Positions 45,450 to 56,790 are shown, counted from the stretch's first letter. The stretch is 64,000 bases of DNA from Trichostrongylus colubriformis (GCA_963978905.1 OZ022260.1:34985326-35049325); one strand, 5' to 3'. The notes: generated by a model from the sequence alone, not told the origin. Numbers and translations are program-made.

Positions 45450-48133
45450 TACGAACACTCTTCGAGGAATCCTCGGCGGAGGCCCGAGCCTGTTTCCACT
45501 CTCAGAACTGTTTATATTTGTTTATATTCAACGGACTGCTCCAGGACCGCTTTGTAACAGAGGTCATGCGATCAATACCCAAGTGCTTCCCGAGATGCGC
45601 GGGTTAGTGGATGCACGGTGAGCACTGCGTGTAAGGGGCCTGCGTTGCAGTGCATACGTCAACAAAGTATTGCGCGACCACAGGAATCACGTGATCGGCT
45701 GCAAACTATGAATGCGGTGTGAGCGGAAAATCGGACGTTCGGTGAGATGTGGGCGGCATCTCAAATATCCGCCAGTACTTAAGTAAAATAAGTAATTAAG
45801 TGATAGTTGATTAAGTAATTTTTACCTGTAGTTAGTTCTTGAGGATATCGCGTAAGCGAAAGTGACGCCTCCAAATTTCGCATGTATGTGGAGGCTTATT
45901 GCCATGATCAGATAACAAAAAGGTGGAAGGAGTCACAATCGCAGTATGCGAAAATGAAGTTTAGAGAAAAATAACGGATATAACCATGATTATTCCCACC
46001 CACAGCTTCGAAAACAGCTCTAGAACCGAGTTATTTCGCTAGTTTTTTCAGCTCCGAATTGTTTCCGTCAGAAACAAATTTTTCTCTGTTGGCAGTATGG
46101 TAACGAATAAAATTACGGGTGCGATTAGAATTCGGAAGGAAAAATTTTCTGAAGCGTTCTCTAATCAATAAACCTCTACAAAATGAGTGCATGCTCACGC
46201 GCTCGAGTTAGAGAGGATGGGCTAGAGAGCTGACGTAAGGTTGGGTAAACGGAAAACCCCAGTGAGGTGAGATGGTAACAGCTAGCTTGGATACTATTCT
46301 TCTTCCACTGTGAGCTGTTTGAGTTGAGTATGAAGTGAAGGAGTGCTGCTGTTAAAATTTCAACACTGACTCTTTTACTTTTCTTTTTTCAGAAATGCAA
46401 AAGAGAGAAAAGAAGGTGGAAAAAGAAGGAAAACAAAAGGAAATAAATGCTTGATTACATCAATACTACAAGGCACGACCGAGTCACGAATTAGATTCGC
46501 TTGAAAACACCACGCCTTTGCTTCTCTTTCATGGATGCAGTTTCAATTAACTACCAGCCGTGCAGAGGTGCTTGGAATCCGGCTTTCAAACGATTTTATG
46601 ACTACCCATTGCATTTACATATGTGCACTGGAACAAGTCTTAAATGTCTGCGATGGTATAAAAAGACAGTTGAAAGTGAATAAACTGGTTGGCATCTACT
46701 ACTACTTTTGTACTAAGAGCAACCTCAACGAAATTGACTGTATAGTAAAAAGTAGAATGTTCACTCAACGAAACACACTCGAAATGTACAGATTCAGATG
46801 AAAAAGCATTAATTCGCGTTGAAAGTGCGATTCTCAGACAAAAAGACTTTCAGTGGTGACTAGCAGAACCATTAAAACTACTTTCCCTAGAAGTTCCACC
46901 GGCCCGCCGCGATGTGACGTGCTTTTTTTGCATTATAAAACATCAAACACGTGAAACAAATGCTAAAACAATGCATAAATTGGTTCTTCCCGAAGTAAAA
47001 CAGCAGAAGACACAGCAGAGCTAACGAACTTATTGATAGTGTAAGGTAACCAGTGAAAAATCCATTTTATCCTTTCAAATTATGAAAAAAAGTACACAAG
47101 ATAATTTTTCAAAGACTTTACCTTCCTTATAGTACATATGTTACTGCTGTTACAAGTATGTGCATACTCATAGTATAGAGTGTCGTCTTAAACATCGATT
47201 ATTTGATGGTAAAGGAAAGTAAAAGTTGGTAAAAGTAGATAATGATTAATGAAAATAAGTGATATATGGGTAGTCAGAAGGTGCAATAGAAAGGTGAAGA
47301 GGCACGGCTAGACCGGTCGAGGCGCCGCTCATGACTACAGGTCTGTAGTAATAGACCTTTCTAAAAAATCTTTCATGTCTAAGGCTTCGTAATTGTTGCC
47401 CAAGGGCTACAAAGGTCAGGAAACCATGTAATGAGGGGGTGCTATATGCGCACGGGGGTAGGGGCAGAGTGGAGCACAAAGTCGACGGAACTTCTTGGAG
47501 AATACGATCCCCGGCCGACAATCTAAGCGTCTACTGTGCCTGTACCGGAGCCGCGATAGCCATATCATTGCTACCTAATACGAAGGGTGGTTATCGATTG
47601 GAGACCTTTCAAGGTTCGGCTAACCGGCTGCCCAAAATATCATTGGGAGTGCGTGGCCGTCGAGTGCTTCTTCACTAGTTCTTCCCTCACTTTAACAACC
47701 TAAATACGACCCCCTGTCGTGTAGGATGTGGATAATGCGTGCAATATGTGAATAATTTTGACATTTTTTTTGATAGCTGCTGATTTTCGCCACAATTCGC
47801 GATGCGTTTGCTTTTGTCCATAGCTCAGCATACTTGAAACAGTATGTAGACGATTAATTCACCTCCGAGTTTTCTCTGCTAGGCTCCCTTCCAAATCTTT
47901 CGACGGCTTTATATACAGTATGTCTCTATGATATCTACGATCCACTATTGAACTTCAGTAATGTGAAGGCATGTTACTACTCGATTTTCAATAATGTTCC
48001 CTCTGACATTTGGAGCACCGGTAGAGATTTTGAAAGCGTCGCGCAGCCAACAGAATAATTAAGATGTCTTTTGTCGAAGGCAAGTACGTGGCACATGCTG
48101 AGGGGAGTTGACAGCTTGAATTGCGCTTTTGAA
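45450..48133. other. No gene recognised
   Basis: Frames at 46501-46801 and 47246-47678 lack splice support. At 46391 a strong acceptor (CTTTTCTTTTTTCAG) precedes an 18-codon lysine/glutamate-rich frame, MQKREKKVEKEGKQK..., which could be a last exon but is too short to support. Confidence 0.35.
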
Positions 48134-48555
48134 AGAATTGTCCACGGAAAGATGAGTTTCTTTGCTACCCACATATTCATGTTGTATTTGCCTTATAAGG
48201 GCCACATGCAAAGTTTCACGAGAAAAAATGTGAATCCGACTAACAATAAGATACAGCACCACAAAGACTCGGCCGGGTAGGCGGGGCCTGCGAGCAAGTC
48301 CCACTCCGTAATCCATCGCTGTCGAAAACGCATTGTAGGAACAGTTATGTAAACATTTCCATTCCCAACCGGCGCGGCGAGGACGGGGCGGGGCTTCTAC
48401 TCAAAGGCCCCGCCCAACCGGCTAAGATTTTGGAAAACTGTATCTTAGTCGAATTCTCACTTTTTCGCGTGAACCTTTGCATGTGACCCTTATCAGGCTA
48501 ACACAACGCAAATATGGGTAATAAATGAACTCATTTTTCCGTCGACGTTTCTTTT
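48134..48555. repeat. Foldback element, family D (full copy)
   Basis: GTCCACGGAAAGATGAGTTT faces GAACTCATTTTTCCGTCGAC. TATTTGCCTTATAAGGGCC and GGCCGGGTAGGCGGGGCC are mirrored by GACCCTTATCAGGC and GGCCCCGCCCAACCGGC. Confidence 0.75.
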
Positions 48556-49404
48556 AAACTTCCCAATGGGTAAGTAACCATAGCTAAATCACGAATTATG
48601 AATGGGACATAAAAACTGTCCAATAATCAATATGGAAAGATGGCATCAAAATCACACGAAATCTCATCTGAGAGACGGTTCACCACGAGAGGCATCGATG
48701 CACTGAAGAGTAGGTCCGCAGTAAATCAACAAGTCTACTAGTAGCAATAAATTGTATGCGATGGTCAATCAATACGACGAACATTAGGGGAACCCGTTTA
48801 GCATCATAGGGGAGAAACGACAACGACGACGACGACGACTAGACTATTGGAAATGGAGAAGATAGGACACAAGACACGATGGGATGGAGACAGGGCGCGC
48901 CGTGTTGGATGAGAGAAATGAAAAGGGAGAGAACCACGGCGACGACCAGCACTTTTATGGCATCCCCGAAGGACATCAATAGGCATGGTGGACACCTGCC
49001 GAGAATCTTACGAGATTGGGTTAAAGGGGTTGAAGCATTGGCTAATGAATCCTATCGTAGGAGGGGGAGTATTGGTCGTATAATTGCCAACACTTACTGT
49101 ATCGTCTTCAGTAATGACTAGCGGGTAGTCGTATTTCTCCAACTTTTTCGCAATTTCTCAGCGCATTTTCTCACCTTGAGATTAGAGAACCCTGGCTCAA
49201 ACGGGAAAAGAAGGAAAAGCAGCAAGAGCAGGGAAGCAATAACCAACTGTGCAGATTGGGCTCATCGAACAAAACGATTCTTCCAATGAAAAGAGCGCTC
49301 GACATTAATTGTTCCTTTCTACAGATAAGCCATGGAGTCGTTTCAAGAAGGTGTCCGGTCTTATGATGGGTTTTCAGGATCGGTCATTGTAAGATTCATT
49401 CTTT
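48556..49404. other. No gene recognised
   Basis: Contains a short (GAC)n run near 48818-48838. Open frames have no splice support. Confidence 0.35.
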
Positions 49405-49731
49405 ACAATTCCACTAACACATTTCAAAAGAAGAGTGGTTAGGTTGGCTAGACGAGAACCAAGTTCAGTAGAAGCCTTCTGATGGTGGTGGCATTTAAGA
49501 TCCGATCCGTTGAGAATGTCGTAGATTCTTAACGAAGAAATGAAACACCGACCCTACACCGAAGGTTCGCGATAAAAAAAATAAAATTCAGTTTGCTTGG
49601 GCTTATTCTAACCGAGAGTGATTACATTATTTACATTTGGTAAAACTGGTGACATTTATATGTCACCAATCCATCGACTAAAAATAATACACAAAAATAA
49701 GGAAATTTATGTTACGGCGCGAGTTTTGCTG
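49405..49731 (+). repeat. Direct repeat H, copy 1
   Basis: About 327 bp nearly identical to 54145-54470 (starts ACAATTCCACTAACACATTT, ends GGCGCGAGTTTTGCTG). It includes the palindrome GGTGACATTTATATGTCACC. Non-coding. Confidence 0.85.
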
Positions 49732-49747
49732 TCACAGAGTGTTTTAC

Positions 49748-49821
49748 TATTATTCCAGTGATATAAAATGAAGCTGGCTTGTACCACATATCCCGAGCTT
49801 GGGACGTAGAATACTGAGCCA
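49748..49821 (-). CDS. Candidate exon of the unidentified minus-strand gene
   Basis: Acceptor CTCTTTTTACACAG and donor ATA|GTAAAA on the minus strand, 74 nt, in phase with exon 42667: AQYSTSQARDMWYKPASFYI then TGII. The intron would be 7 kb. A second frame is also open here. Confidence 0.3.
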
Positions 49822-50493
49822 CTGTGTAAAAAGAGTTGGTCAAGTTAAAAGGAAAAGAAAAAAACGGCTTTGAAATTCACCAGAATTTTGCAGAAGATTA
49901 CCTCATTTATATTGAATTCCGTTCAAGAGAACAAAAACCCCTGAATCCTTATCTTACGAAGGATTAAGAAAATGGTGATCATGCGGATGAAATGATAGCT
50001 TCTGAGGAGTATGCGCAGTGTTTTTGATAATGCTTCAAATGCTAGTAGTTTTGAACACAGCTGTGATTGTAAATGAAAAACAAGGTCGTGGCGCATCATG
50101 ATTAGGTCCCCAGAAAATTTTATAATGGAAACTACTGTCAATTTAATGCTCTCTTTCTGGAGATCTGCGTGAAGTTATGATGGAAAGAATGTGGTTTTTT
50201 CGATTGATTTTCTGGTTCTGGTTTCGGAATTGATTGACTGCGTAAGAAAACGCCACATACCTGCTCTAATCTTAAAAAAGCGACAGGTGTTGACTGGGGC
50301 CAAAGAAGGGTCGGAAAATTTTTAAGAATGGTCGTGTTTTGAAGGAAAACTCTTCGATGGTTTCTCAACGGGGTACGTGTTTTACGAGGTTCCGGGATCG
50401 ACCAAGAGGCCTCCAAAAAAGGTCGACGATCGTTAGTAGCGCAACTTTGGTGTACCATCAATAACATCAGTCATGGAGCCACGGAAGGGGGGA

Positions 50494-50508
50494 GGGGGGG
50501 GGGGGGGG
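50494..50508. repeat. Homopolymer of 15 G
   Basis: Run of 15 guanines after GGGGGGA. Confidence 0.9.
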
Positions 50509-50875
50509 TTCGTATTCAACGAAAGATTCGACCTATTGCTTGATCCTGTGCATTACACTGAACAGTGCATTCTTAATTTAACGAATCAGTATCTACAGTT
50601 GCAGCTGTCTTTACACTAGAAATTGCAATTTGACTTAAAAGAGTTTCAGAAAAGGTATTTATGTAGATCTGTCCCGGAAATTGAACTGGGATGTGATAGC
50701 CACAAATAATTGCAGAAAATTGAAAAAGGCACTGCTTGGATATATGAGAGGCAATCTGGTTTATCTTTCGCATGGTTCTTTAGCTTCCCAGCTTCAAGTA
50801 AAATCTATGCTTCTGGGCTCACGACCATTTTTACGTAACCTCCCCTCAAATTAGCCGTTTTGCTGTATTTGTGAG

Positions 50876-51076
50876 ATGAGGAACAGATGCATTGGCCCGA
50901 AATGCCCCCTCTCTATCCACATAGCGCCTCATCTGAGTGATCCAAAAAGGAATGAAAACATAGAACCTTGGATTGAATGTGATCAATTTCTCAAAGGTGT
51001 GGCAGGCCAAACGATACAGTATTGTCAAGCCACATTCCCAGTCGATAAACCAGTGCTGTTGGCTCCCCAGACAAAG
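50876..51076 (+). CDS. Candidate exon, unidentified, cysteine-containing
   Basis: An open frame reads RNRCIGPKCPLSIHIAPHLS, then ENIEPWIECDQFLKGVAGQT and IQYCQATFPVDKPVLLAPQT before a possible donor AAG|GTTTGT. No clear acceptor. It is 1.1 kb upstream of the TIL gene on the same strand and might be from a related secreted protein. Confidence 0.25.
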
Positions 51077-51624
51077 GTTTGTCAAGCTTCGTTCGGATGG
51101 ATGTGGGGCTGATTGACTAAAAAAGACTGGAACACCATCACTTTACATCAAATGAGGCTCTATTTTAGAAAATTAGTAGGAAGCATTGACAATCCTATTA
51201 AGACGGGCTTTCATGGGCTACGGTCGTCAGAGGGGACAGGATGGGGATATTGTTAAAGGTTGAAGGCCCTACAAGCATGTAAAAACAATAAATGAGGCCC
51301 TACAAGCATGGAAAACTAGTTGAAAGCGTGAAGAATTCAACAGTGTGAAGAGAACGCTAATGAAGGTTTCTGCTCATGAAATAGGCAGCCTGCATTCTTT
51401 GACAGAAACACCAACACGTTTCAGCTCTGAAGAATGGAGTGGAAACAGACAAAAACTTGATTGAAACAAGGCGTTTTCGGTCGTTTCACGCCGTTTCCTA
51501 TCTGTCAGGACATGTTTCATTGATTACATAATTGAATGGGCAATAAAATGGCAGAGAATATAAGTGTTTGTAGGTAGATGAGATGATCGGTTCGTAACGA
51601 CGACAAATTCATTCAATCATGAAG

Positions 51625-51760
51625 CGATTATGGGGCACTATCAGGGCACACCCAGGTGTCGAGGAAAGAAACAGCCTAAGTACGACCCCCCCCCCCACCT
51701 TCCTCCCCCTCCCTCCCTTCAACGGAAATGCACACGCGACTGGCCTCCTTCAACACTGCT
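51625..51760. repeat. Family E repeat, fragment
   Basis: GGGCACACCCAGGTGTCGAGGA and AGTACGACCC followed by a C run mark a piece of the family. Confidence 0.55.
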
Positions 51761-51889
51761 GTAGTATGAAAAGTAAGATAATGCTATCATTGCCCACGTT
51801 GCAAAACACGTCCACTATACAAGCCTCCGGTGCTGGTGTGGTGGCATTGTTTGACTTCGAAGTTAACGTCTTCCGAAGCGGAGTTCAAG

Positions 51890-52047
51890 GTGAGCAGCAG
51901 ATCCGGGAGCAGTGCGAGCAACAGGAGGAGATGGAGGACTACATCGATGCATGTCTGAACAGAGGATCCCCTCGTGAAGATAGCTGCACGTCGATGCGGC
52001 AGAAGGAAACCTTCTGCTGCGGATTATTTCAAAGCAGCAATGCTTGA
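51890..52047 (+). CDS. Candidate exon, acidic with four to five cysteines
   Basis: Reads GEQQIREQCEQQEEMEDYID, ACLNRGSPREDSCTSMRQKE and TFCCGLFQSSNA-stop. Codon use looks coding, but the minus strand is open as well and no canonical acceptor is present. Confidence 0.25.
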
Positions 52048-52210
52048 GTGGTGTCAGTTCAGTCCTTAGCCACTTATCAGATTTTTGAGGGTAGTCCTCA
52101 CAAGGGATACTGCACCGCACTTCACAGGGGATGCCTCCGAAGATGTCCGTCCACACCAACTCCTTGTTGCATTGTTTCTTCACATCACTGAGACCCTTTA
52201 ATGTTATAGC

Positions 52211-52218
52211 AATTTCAG
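52211..52218 (+). promoter_or_regulatory. Probable spliced-leader trans-splice acceptor
   Basis: AATTTCAG lies four bases before the start codon at 52223. In nematodes such a site directly before an ATG, with no upstream exon, normally receives the spliced leader. Inference from position. Confidence 0.5.
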
Positions 52219-52222
52219 GAGA

Positions 52223-52976
52223 ATGCTCAAGCCAGTGTTCATTCACATGCTGATTGGCATTTGCATTGCACTTCCTTTTGGTAAGTTCTCAAACATTCAC
52301 AGCTAACTATGTGTGCAAGATCACTTCGCATTATTTCAGTGCAGGCGGGGTTACTTCCTTGGGGTAAGTTCTCAAACATTCACAATTAACTATGACAAGA
52401 TCACTTCGCATAATTTCAGTACAGGCGAAAGAGGAACGATGACACAGGCGACACCACGTAAGATCCGGGCAGAACCTGGGCTTAGCCAGTTGAGTCTTCT
52501 AAGCGACCGACCGGGAAGAAGCAACTGATATCAGATCTCTTCTAGGAACCCTACACTCGAAATACGAACTGGTTCCACTGGGATTTCCTAGTACTGCCGC
52601 GTGCTCCCACGTTTACCCCACATTGTGCCTCAGAAAGTTGCTTCTCTTCCAAATTTCATGCACACGCGTCGATTTGCCCTGTTGAAGTGTGAACACTTTA
52701 TAACATTAGGTGCATGGGATCTTCAGCAGTAAACACTTTCTTGCCACTTTCGAAGTCAAAAATCATGCAATTACCCTCTTCAAGATGACGTTGTTTACAG
52801 AAACATGTCCTGAGAATCAAGTACTCTATGAATGCAGGCCAAGTACCATGTGCAATTACGACCCTCCTGTATCGAACGAATGCATTCACGAATGCTGGTG
52901 CAAGGAAGGCTATAAGATGCAAGTTACTGCGACGAAAATGGAGTACTGCAAGCCTATTGGACCAGACTGCAAATAA
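52223..52976 (+). CDS. Secreted TIL-domain (trypsin-inhibitor-like) protein
   Basis: Exon 1 (52223-52280) encodes a 19-residue leader with a hydrophobic core (MLKPVFIHMLIGICIALPF), ending in phase 1 at G|GTAAGT. Exon 2 (52801-52976; acceptor TTGTTTACAG) continues in phase with a compact domain of eight cysteines: CPENQVLYECRPSTMC, then NECIHECWCKEGYK and two more C-terminal cysteines. The C-x-E-N-x-x-Y-x-x-C start and the C-x-C-x-x-G-Y centre are the TIL signature (Ascaris/hookworm protease-inhibitor fold). The usual domain has ten cysteines, so one disulfide is probably lost. The total is about 78 residues, so one domain per protein. Such proteins are secreted inhibitors of serine proteases; the target cannot be told from sequence. 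Confidence 0.8.
52271..52430 (+). repeat. Tandem duplication of exon end and intron start (83-bp period)
   Basis: CTTCC-TTTG|GTAAGTTCTCAAACATTCAC...GATCACTTCGCATTATTTCAG (from 52271) is repeated from 52354 as CTTCCTTGGG|GTAAGTTCTCAAACATTCAC...CATAATTTCAG. Each copy carries its own donor and acceptor. Confidence 0.85.
52340..52363 (+). CDS. Possible 24-nt cassette exon of the TIL gene
   Basis: It lies between a duplicated ATTATTTCAG acceptor and a duplicated G|GTAAGT donor, is 24 nt long and keeps the frame in the leader (adds V-Q-A-G-L-L-P-W). No evidence of use. Confidence 0.25.
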
Positions 52977-53104
52977 TTATGCTCACGTTATTGTTCACGA
53001 AATAATCCAAAATGAAGGTTTTGGAAAGAACTTGCCAGCGACTAACTCGGTCTCTCACGTTTGCTCAGTGAAGTGAAACAGTTCTGTAAAGCATGCAGAA
53101 AAAA

Positions 53105-53560
53105 CTTTGTTGTGTTCAAAGTTTAAAGGCACCATTAGGGGTAACGGAAAACGGAGATCTGGGAGTACATGTTCTCCGAAAACGGACCTTCTCCTCAGAA
53201 GAGGTCATATGTGGCAAAAACCGCATTAAAAAACGCGTCTTGGGGCCTTATGACGACCCCACAACACGCATGTCGTTATGCGGTTATGGGGTCGAGGGAG
53301 TCGCCGTGAAGAGGCGGGACAACAATCGCGTCCGGCTGCTTCAGACTCTGGCCTGTCATCAGTCCACTCCGGCTAGAGACGCAGAGGACGCGAGAGAGAA
53401 GGGGGATTTTCGTGTTATTATTTCTCGGTCTGTTCGCCGTTTTATGTCGTTCCTTCTCTACTGTTATATTGTTGAGGAACTTTATCCCCCATTTTGCCAA
53501 ATTTACCCCTACCGGTGTCTAAGACAGAATAGGGTGCTACAGCAAAGAGGGGGCATCTTT
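53105..53560 (+). repeat. Family F repeat
   Basis: AAAGGCACCATTAGGGGTAA at the left, with GCAAAAACCGCATTAAAAAA and ATTTACCCCTACCGGTGTCT at the right, match other copies. The long plus-strand frame here (217 codons) runs through the repeat and the G run and is not a gene. Confidence 0.6.
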
Positions 53561-53636
53561 AAAAAGCTCATATTTATGCATCTCAGAAGGATCGGTGAAG
53601 GGCCAATATGCACACTCAAGCACAGGCTCACTCTAG

Positions 53637-53647
53637 GGGGGGGGGGG
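53637..53647. repeat. G homopolymer of about 11-12
   Basis: G run after CTCACTCTA. Minor polymorphism is likely. Confidence 0.85.
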
Positions 53648-53869
53648 CAAGGGGGTGAAACGCGACTTCACGTTTATGTCGCAAGTTCGAATACGCTTAA
53701 GAATGTGCAAAAGACGTTTTCCCAATTTCGCTCCTACAGCAGATAATGGCAGATGTTTTCTTTTTCGTGTGGAAGGACTGGTTATTAACTTCAACGTTAG
53801 CCTAGGGTGGGAAGAGCTCCAACGTGGGTGCGCAAGTTTCATATGCAAAGAGGGGTTAGTGATAAAATC

Positions 53870-54144
53870 GCTTAAAGGCACACCACGCGATAATCAAAGT
53901 GGTCCTTACCTTCTCAGGGCAGGTAGATCCTTGGGCAGTTGTAAAGATTGCGCCTTTTTCGCGGCGCCACGGCTCACCCCCGCCACGTACGGCCTGGTCG
54001 ACCTGAGCCGAGTTGAGCCCACCGAGCATCACACCCGGCATAGACGAGAGGGAAGTTTGCGTAAGACAAGATAAGGCAGCGATATCAATACCGAAGGTAG
54101 CTTCAACAGGGAAGAACAGGTGATATCGTAGCATTTTGCGCGAC
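53870..54144. repeat. Family G element, partial copy
   Basis: AAAGGCACACCACGCGATAA...GGTAGATCCTTGGGCAGTTG matches the left arm of 21873-22345. The right arm is not complete. Confidence 0.6.
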
Positions 54145-54470
54145 ACAATTCCACTAACACATTTTAAAAGAAGAATGGTTAGGTTGGCCAGACGGGAACC
54201 AAGTTCAGTAGAAGCCTTCTGATGGTGGTGGCATTTAAAATCCGATCCGTTGAGAATGTCGTAGATTCTTAACGAAGAAATAAAACACCGACCCTACACC
54301 GGAGGTTCGCGATAAAAAAACAAAATTCAGTTTGCTTGGGCTTATTCTAACCGAAAGTGTACATTATTTACATTACGTAAAACTGGTGACATTTATATGT
54401 CACCAATTCCATCGGCTAAAAATAATACATAAAAAATGAAGAAATTTATGTTACGGCGCGAGTTTTGCTG
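54145..54470 (+). repeat. Direct repeat H, copy 2
   Basis: Second copy of the 49405-49731 repeat, 4.7 kb away, differing at a few positions. It is followed by unrelated sequence ending in GACAGACGGACGGACACACA, a tail resembling 3' ends of nematode retroposons. Confidence 0.85.
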
Positions 54471-54741
54471 CAAGGCACCTATGAGTGTCAGCGCTCTAGG
54501 ACCAACCCTAAAGGCGAAACGACTTTGGTGACATTCGCCTTTCAAGGCTCCTTATCAGCGCGTATCAGCTACTATCACTTTCGATCCACCACCGCCTATG
54601 TAGGTCCCCTTACCACCTGCTATATCAGCGTCCCAGTTCTGCTGCGACGCGAGATATGAATTTCGTGACAGACGGACGGACACACACACACAGACATACA
54701 ATGGAAATTATATAGAGTAGGATACTAAAAGGAACCAAATA

Positions 54742-55418
54742 TTAGGTTGATAGGGTGGAGATTTTTTTCTGTTTTATTTTACAACTCAGCAAACAATGCA
54801 GGCTAATCAATAATATATTATAGTAACCATCGTTAGCTATAACATTGTCCCACAAAACGAGCAGGTTAGCGATTCCCTCCTTCCAGAAGTGGGAGGATTA
54901 GTAGTCAGAGAAGTCACCGACCACTTGTCCAAGGTGGTCTAGTTTTTATTCGCGGGGAAAGCCTTGAGGGACCGGAGCAGTTGGTAATTTGACGGGGCAA
55001 TATCAGGTTAATAGGGTGAATGTGGAACCGTGTCCCATCCTGGCTCCTCCAATTTTGCACGGGTCTCTTTACCTATGAGAGGGACGTGGGCAAAACTGGA
55101 GGAGCTGGGTTGGGACACGGTTGCACATCCCCCCTATTCACCTGATATTGCCCCCTCGGATTACCACTTGTTCCGGCTCCATGAGGCTTTCCCAGCAATA
55201 AGAAAAACTATGACCACCTTCGGACAAGTGGTCGGTGACTTCGTTGACTCCTAATCCTCCCACTTGTAGGAGAAGGAGATCGCTGACCTGCCCGTTGGGT
55301 GGGACAGTGCTATACCTAACGATGGTTATCATATTATTGAGTAGCCTGCATTGTTTGCTGAGTTGTAAAATAAAATAGAAAAAATCTCAACCCTATCAAA
55401 ACCTTCCGATCAACCTAA
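54742..55418. mobile_element. Mariner-derived palindromic element
   Basis: TTAGGTTGATAGGGTGGAGA faces the complement (CCGATCAACCTAA) with TA outside (54740-54741; 55419-55420). The whole 677 bp is one near-palindrome with its centre about 55065. TTACAACTCAGCAAACAATG, CCACTTGTCC and AACCGTGTCCCATCCTGGC each recur inverted. Confidence 0.88.
55080..55330 (+). pseudogene. Mariner transposase C-terminal fragment
   Basis: Reads LEELGWDTVAHPPYSPDIAP then SDYHLFRLHEAF, with the third catalytic Asp region of DD34D transposases; it breaks off in VVGDFVDS-stop. The mirrored minus-strand copy occupies the left arm. Confidence 0.8.
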
Positions 55419-55707
55419 TACAACGACAGAAATTGAACTATGATAAGACTCATGCCGGACTCTCGCTACGAGCCCCGTCCCAATACTCTGCTGTTTTCAG
55501 GTTTCTTCCAATTTAGGGGACACTTCCTTGACTGATTCTAAGGGCCCAAGCCCCGTGGTGACGCCGCCGGTCTCAGTAATGAGGCCCGTGAGGATCGATG
55601 GGAATTTGGACTTGCCACACGATGAGACGAACCCAGAGAAGACAACTGCCCGGGGAGGTCCGTGATAGCGCCACGATGCGCAACCATCGTTCGATACCGA
55701 TATCACG

Positions 55708-56002
55708 AAATTGGGTGGGGGGAAATACGCCAAAAAATCGCATCAGCGGCGTCGCACTCGCGGCGCCACCAGAACGACTTGCGAGTCGATTTTGCTCTTG
55801 GGAGCCCGGCAGAGCGTGGCTGCGTCACTTTTGCACTCCACCCATGCCACACTGCCTCCTCCAGCTACAGCACCCTGCCCCCTCCACCTTTGCCATAATG
55901 TCTCGCTTGAAGGCTGCCAGCACTGCCAGTGGCACTCACACCCGCCGCGCCGCTCGGCGCGGGCGGCCACGCGATTCTTTGGCGTACTTCCACCCACCCT
56001 AC
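55708..56002. mobile_element. MITE, family B
   Basis: TTGGGTGGGGGGAAATACGC faces GGCGTACTTCCACCCACC, with GCGGCGTCGCACTCGCGGCG / GCGGGCGGCCACGCGATTC inside. Confidence 0.75.
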
Positions 56003-56283
56003 GGAATTTGACCAACATGGCAAGGCGGCGGTCAAACTCACGGGAACCCGCGCACCTAAGGAACTAAGAAGCGATCCTCGCTGTTCGCGACAATTGGCGC
56101 ATCCGCGATTTGAGAGAATTGGCGCATTCGCGTAAAGGATAAGTTACGTATTGCTCAAAAAATGAGAGTATGGGCGCATCCGCGATTTTGGATATTTGCC
56201 ATAACAGATATCGACTTTCGACAAGATAAGGAGAATCAAGAAATAGAAAGAGGAGGAAAAGAGGTCAACCGCACGTTGGCACG

Positions 56284-56395
56284 GGCCGCGTTCAACTGTG
56301 CGCGGTTGCTAGAGTGACGTGGCTACGCCAAGAATCCCAAACGCGAATGCGCGAATGCGCCAAAAGTCTCATTCAGTAGGGTATGAACGCAGCCC
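56284..56395. mobile_element. MITE, family A (diverged)
   Basis: GGCCGCGTTCAACTGTGCGC faces GGGTATGAACGCAGCCC. Confidence 0.6.
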
Positions 56396-56412
56396 TACCC
56401 AGAGCTTTCTTC

Positions 56413-56790
56413 CTGTTCCCAGGCTTTGAAGCAGTGGAAGGGGTAATTCGGTTGCATCATTCATTCCAATCTTTGATACTGACCGGTGGACGTTTTCACC
56501 ACGAAAACTGAAACGTCAAGTACCACGTCATATCTATCAATACGGCTTTGACGGCACGAAAAGTATCATTCTGATACCATGCTCATTACTCTAACCTCAG
56601 TCATTCTTCGGGTCCGTGGGAGACGGGCCGTGTTAATAAGGCTGGAGCTAAAAAGGCTGCTTTCACCACAGCTCAAGAGCACTTTTTCGCGGGGGATTTC
56701 GCACTTGAGCTTTCCAGACCCCCAGCTTTCAAGTGAATGACATCTTCCGAAGATCCCTTATCACCCACATTACCCCTACCACTGACCATA
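56413..56790 (-). repeat. Inverted repeat pair I, copy 1
   Basis: AATTCGGTTGCATCATTCAT, CAATCTTTGATACTGACCGG and CTTATCACCCACATTACCCC are reverse complements of 60215-60560. A shorter relative lies at 63465-63545. Confidence 0.65.

Noticed and set aside
46393..46450. Last exon MQKREKKVEKEGKQKE
   Set aside because: Good acceptor, but only 18 codons of low-complexity lysine/glutamate and no upstream partner.
51863..52246. 127-codon minus-strand open frame with many cysteines
   Set aside because: Looks protein-like (KELVWTDIFGGIPCEVRC) but overlaps the plus-strand candidate exon and the TIL leader exon, and no minus-strand splice sites fit. Left open, not called.
53093..53746. 217-codon plus-strand open frame
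   Set aside because: It runs through a family F repeat and a G homopolymer; related repeats elsewhere do not keep the frame open.
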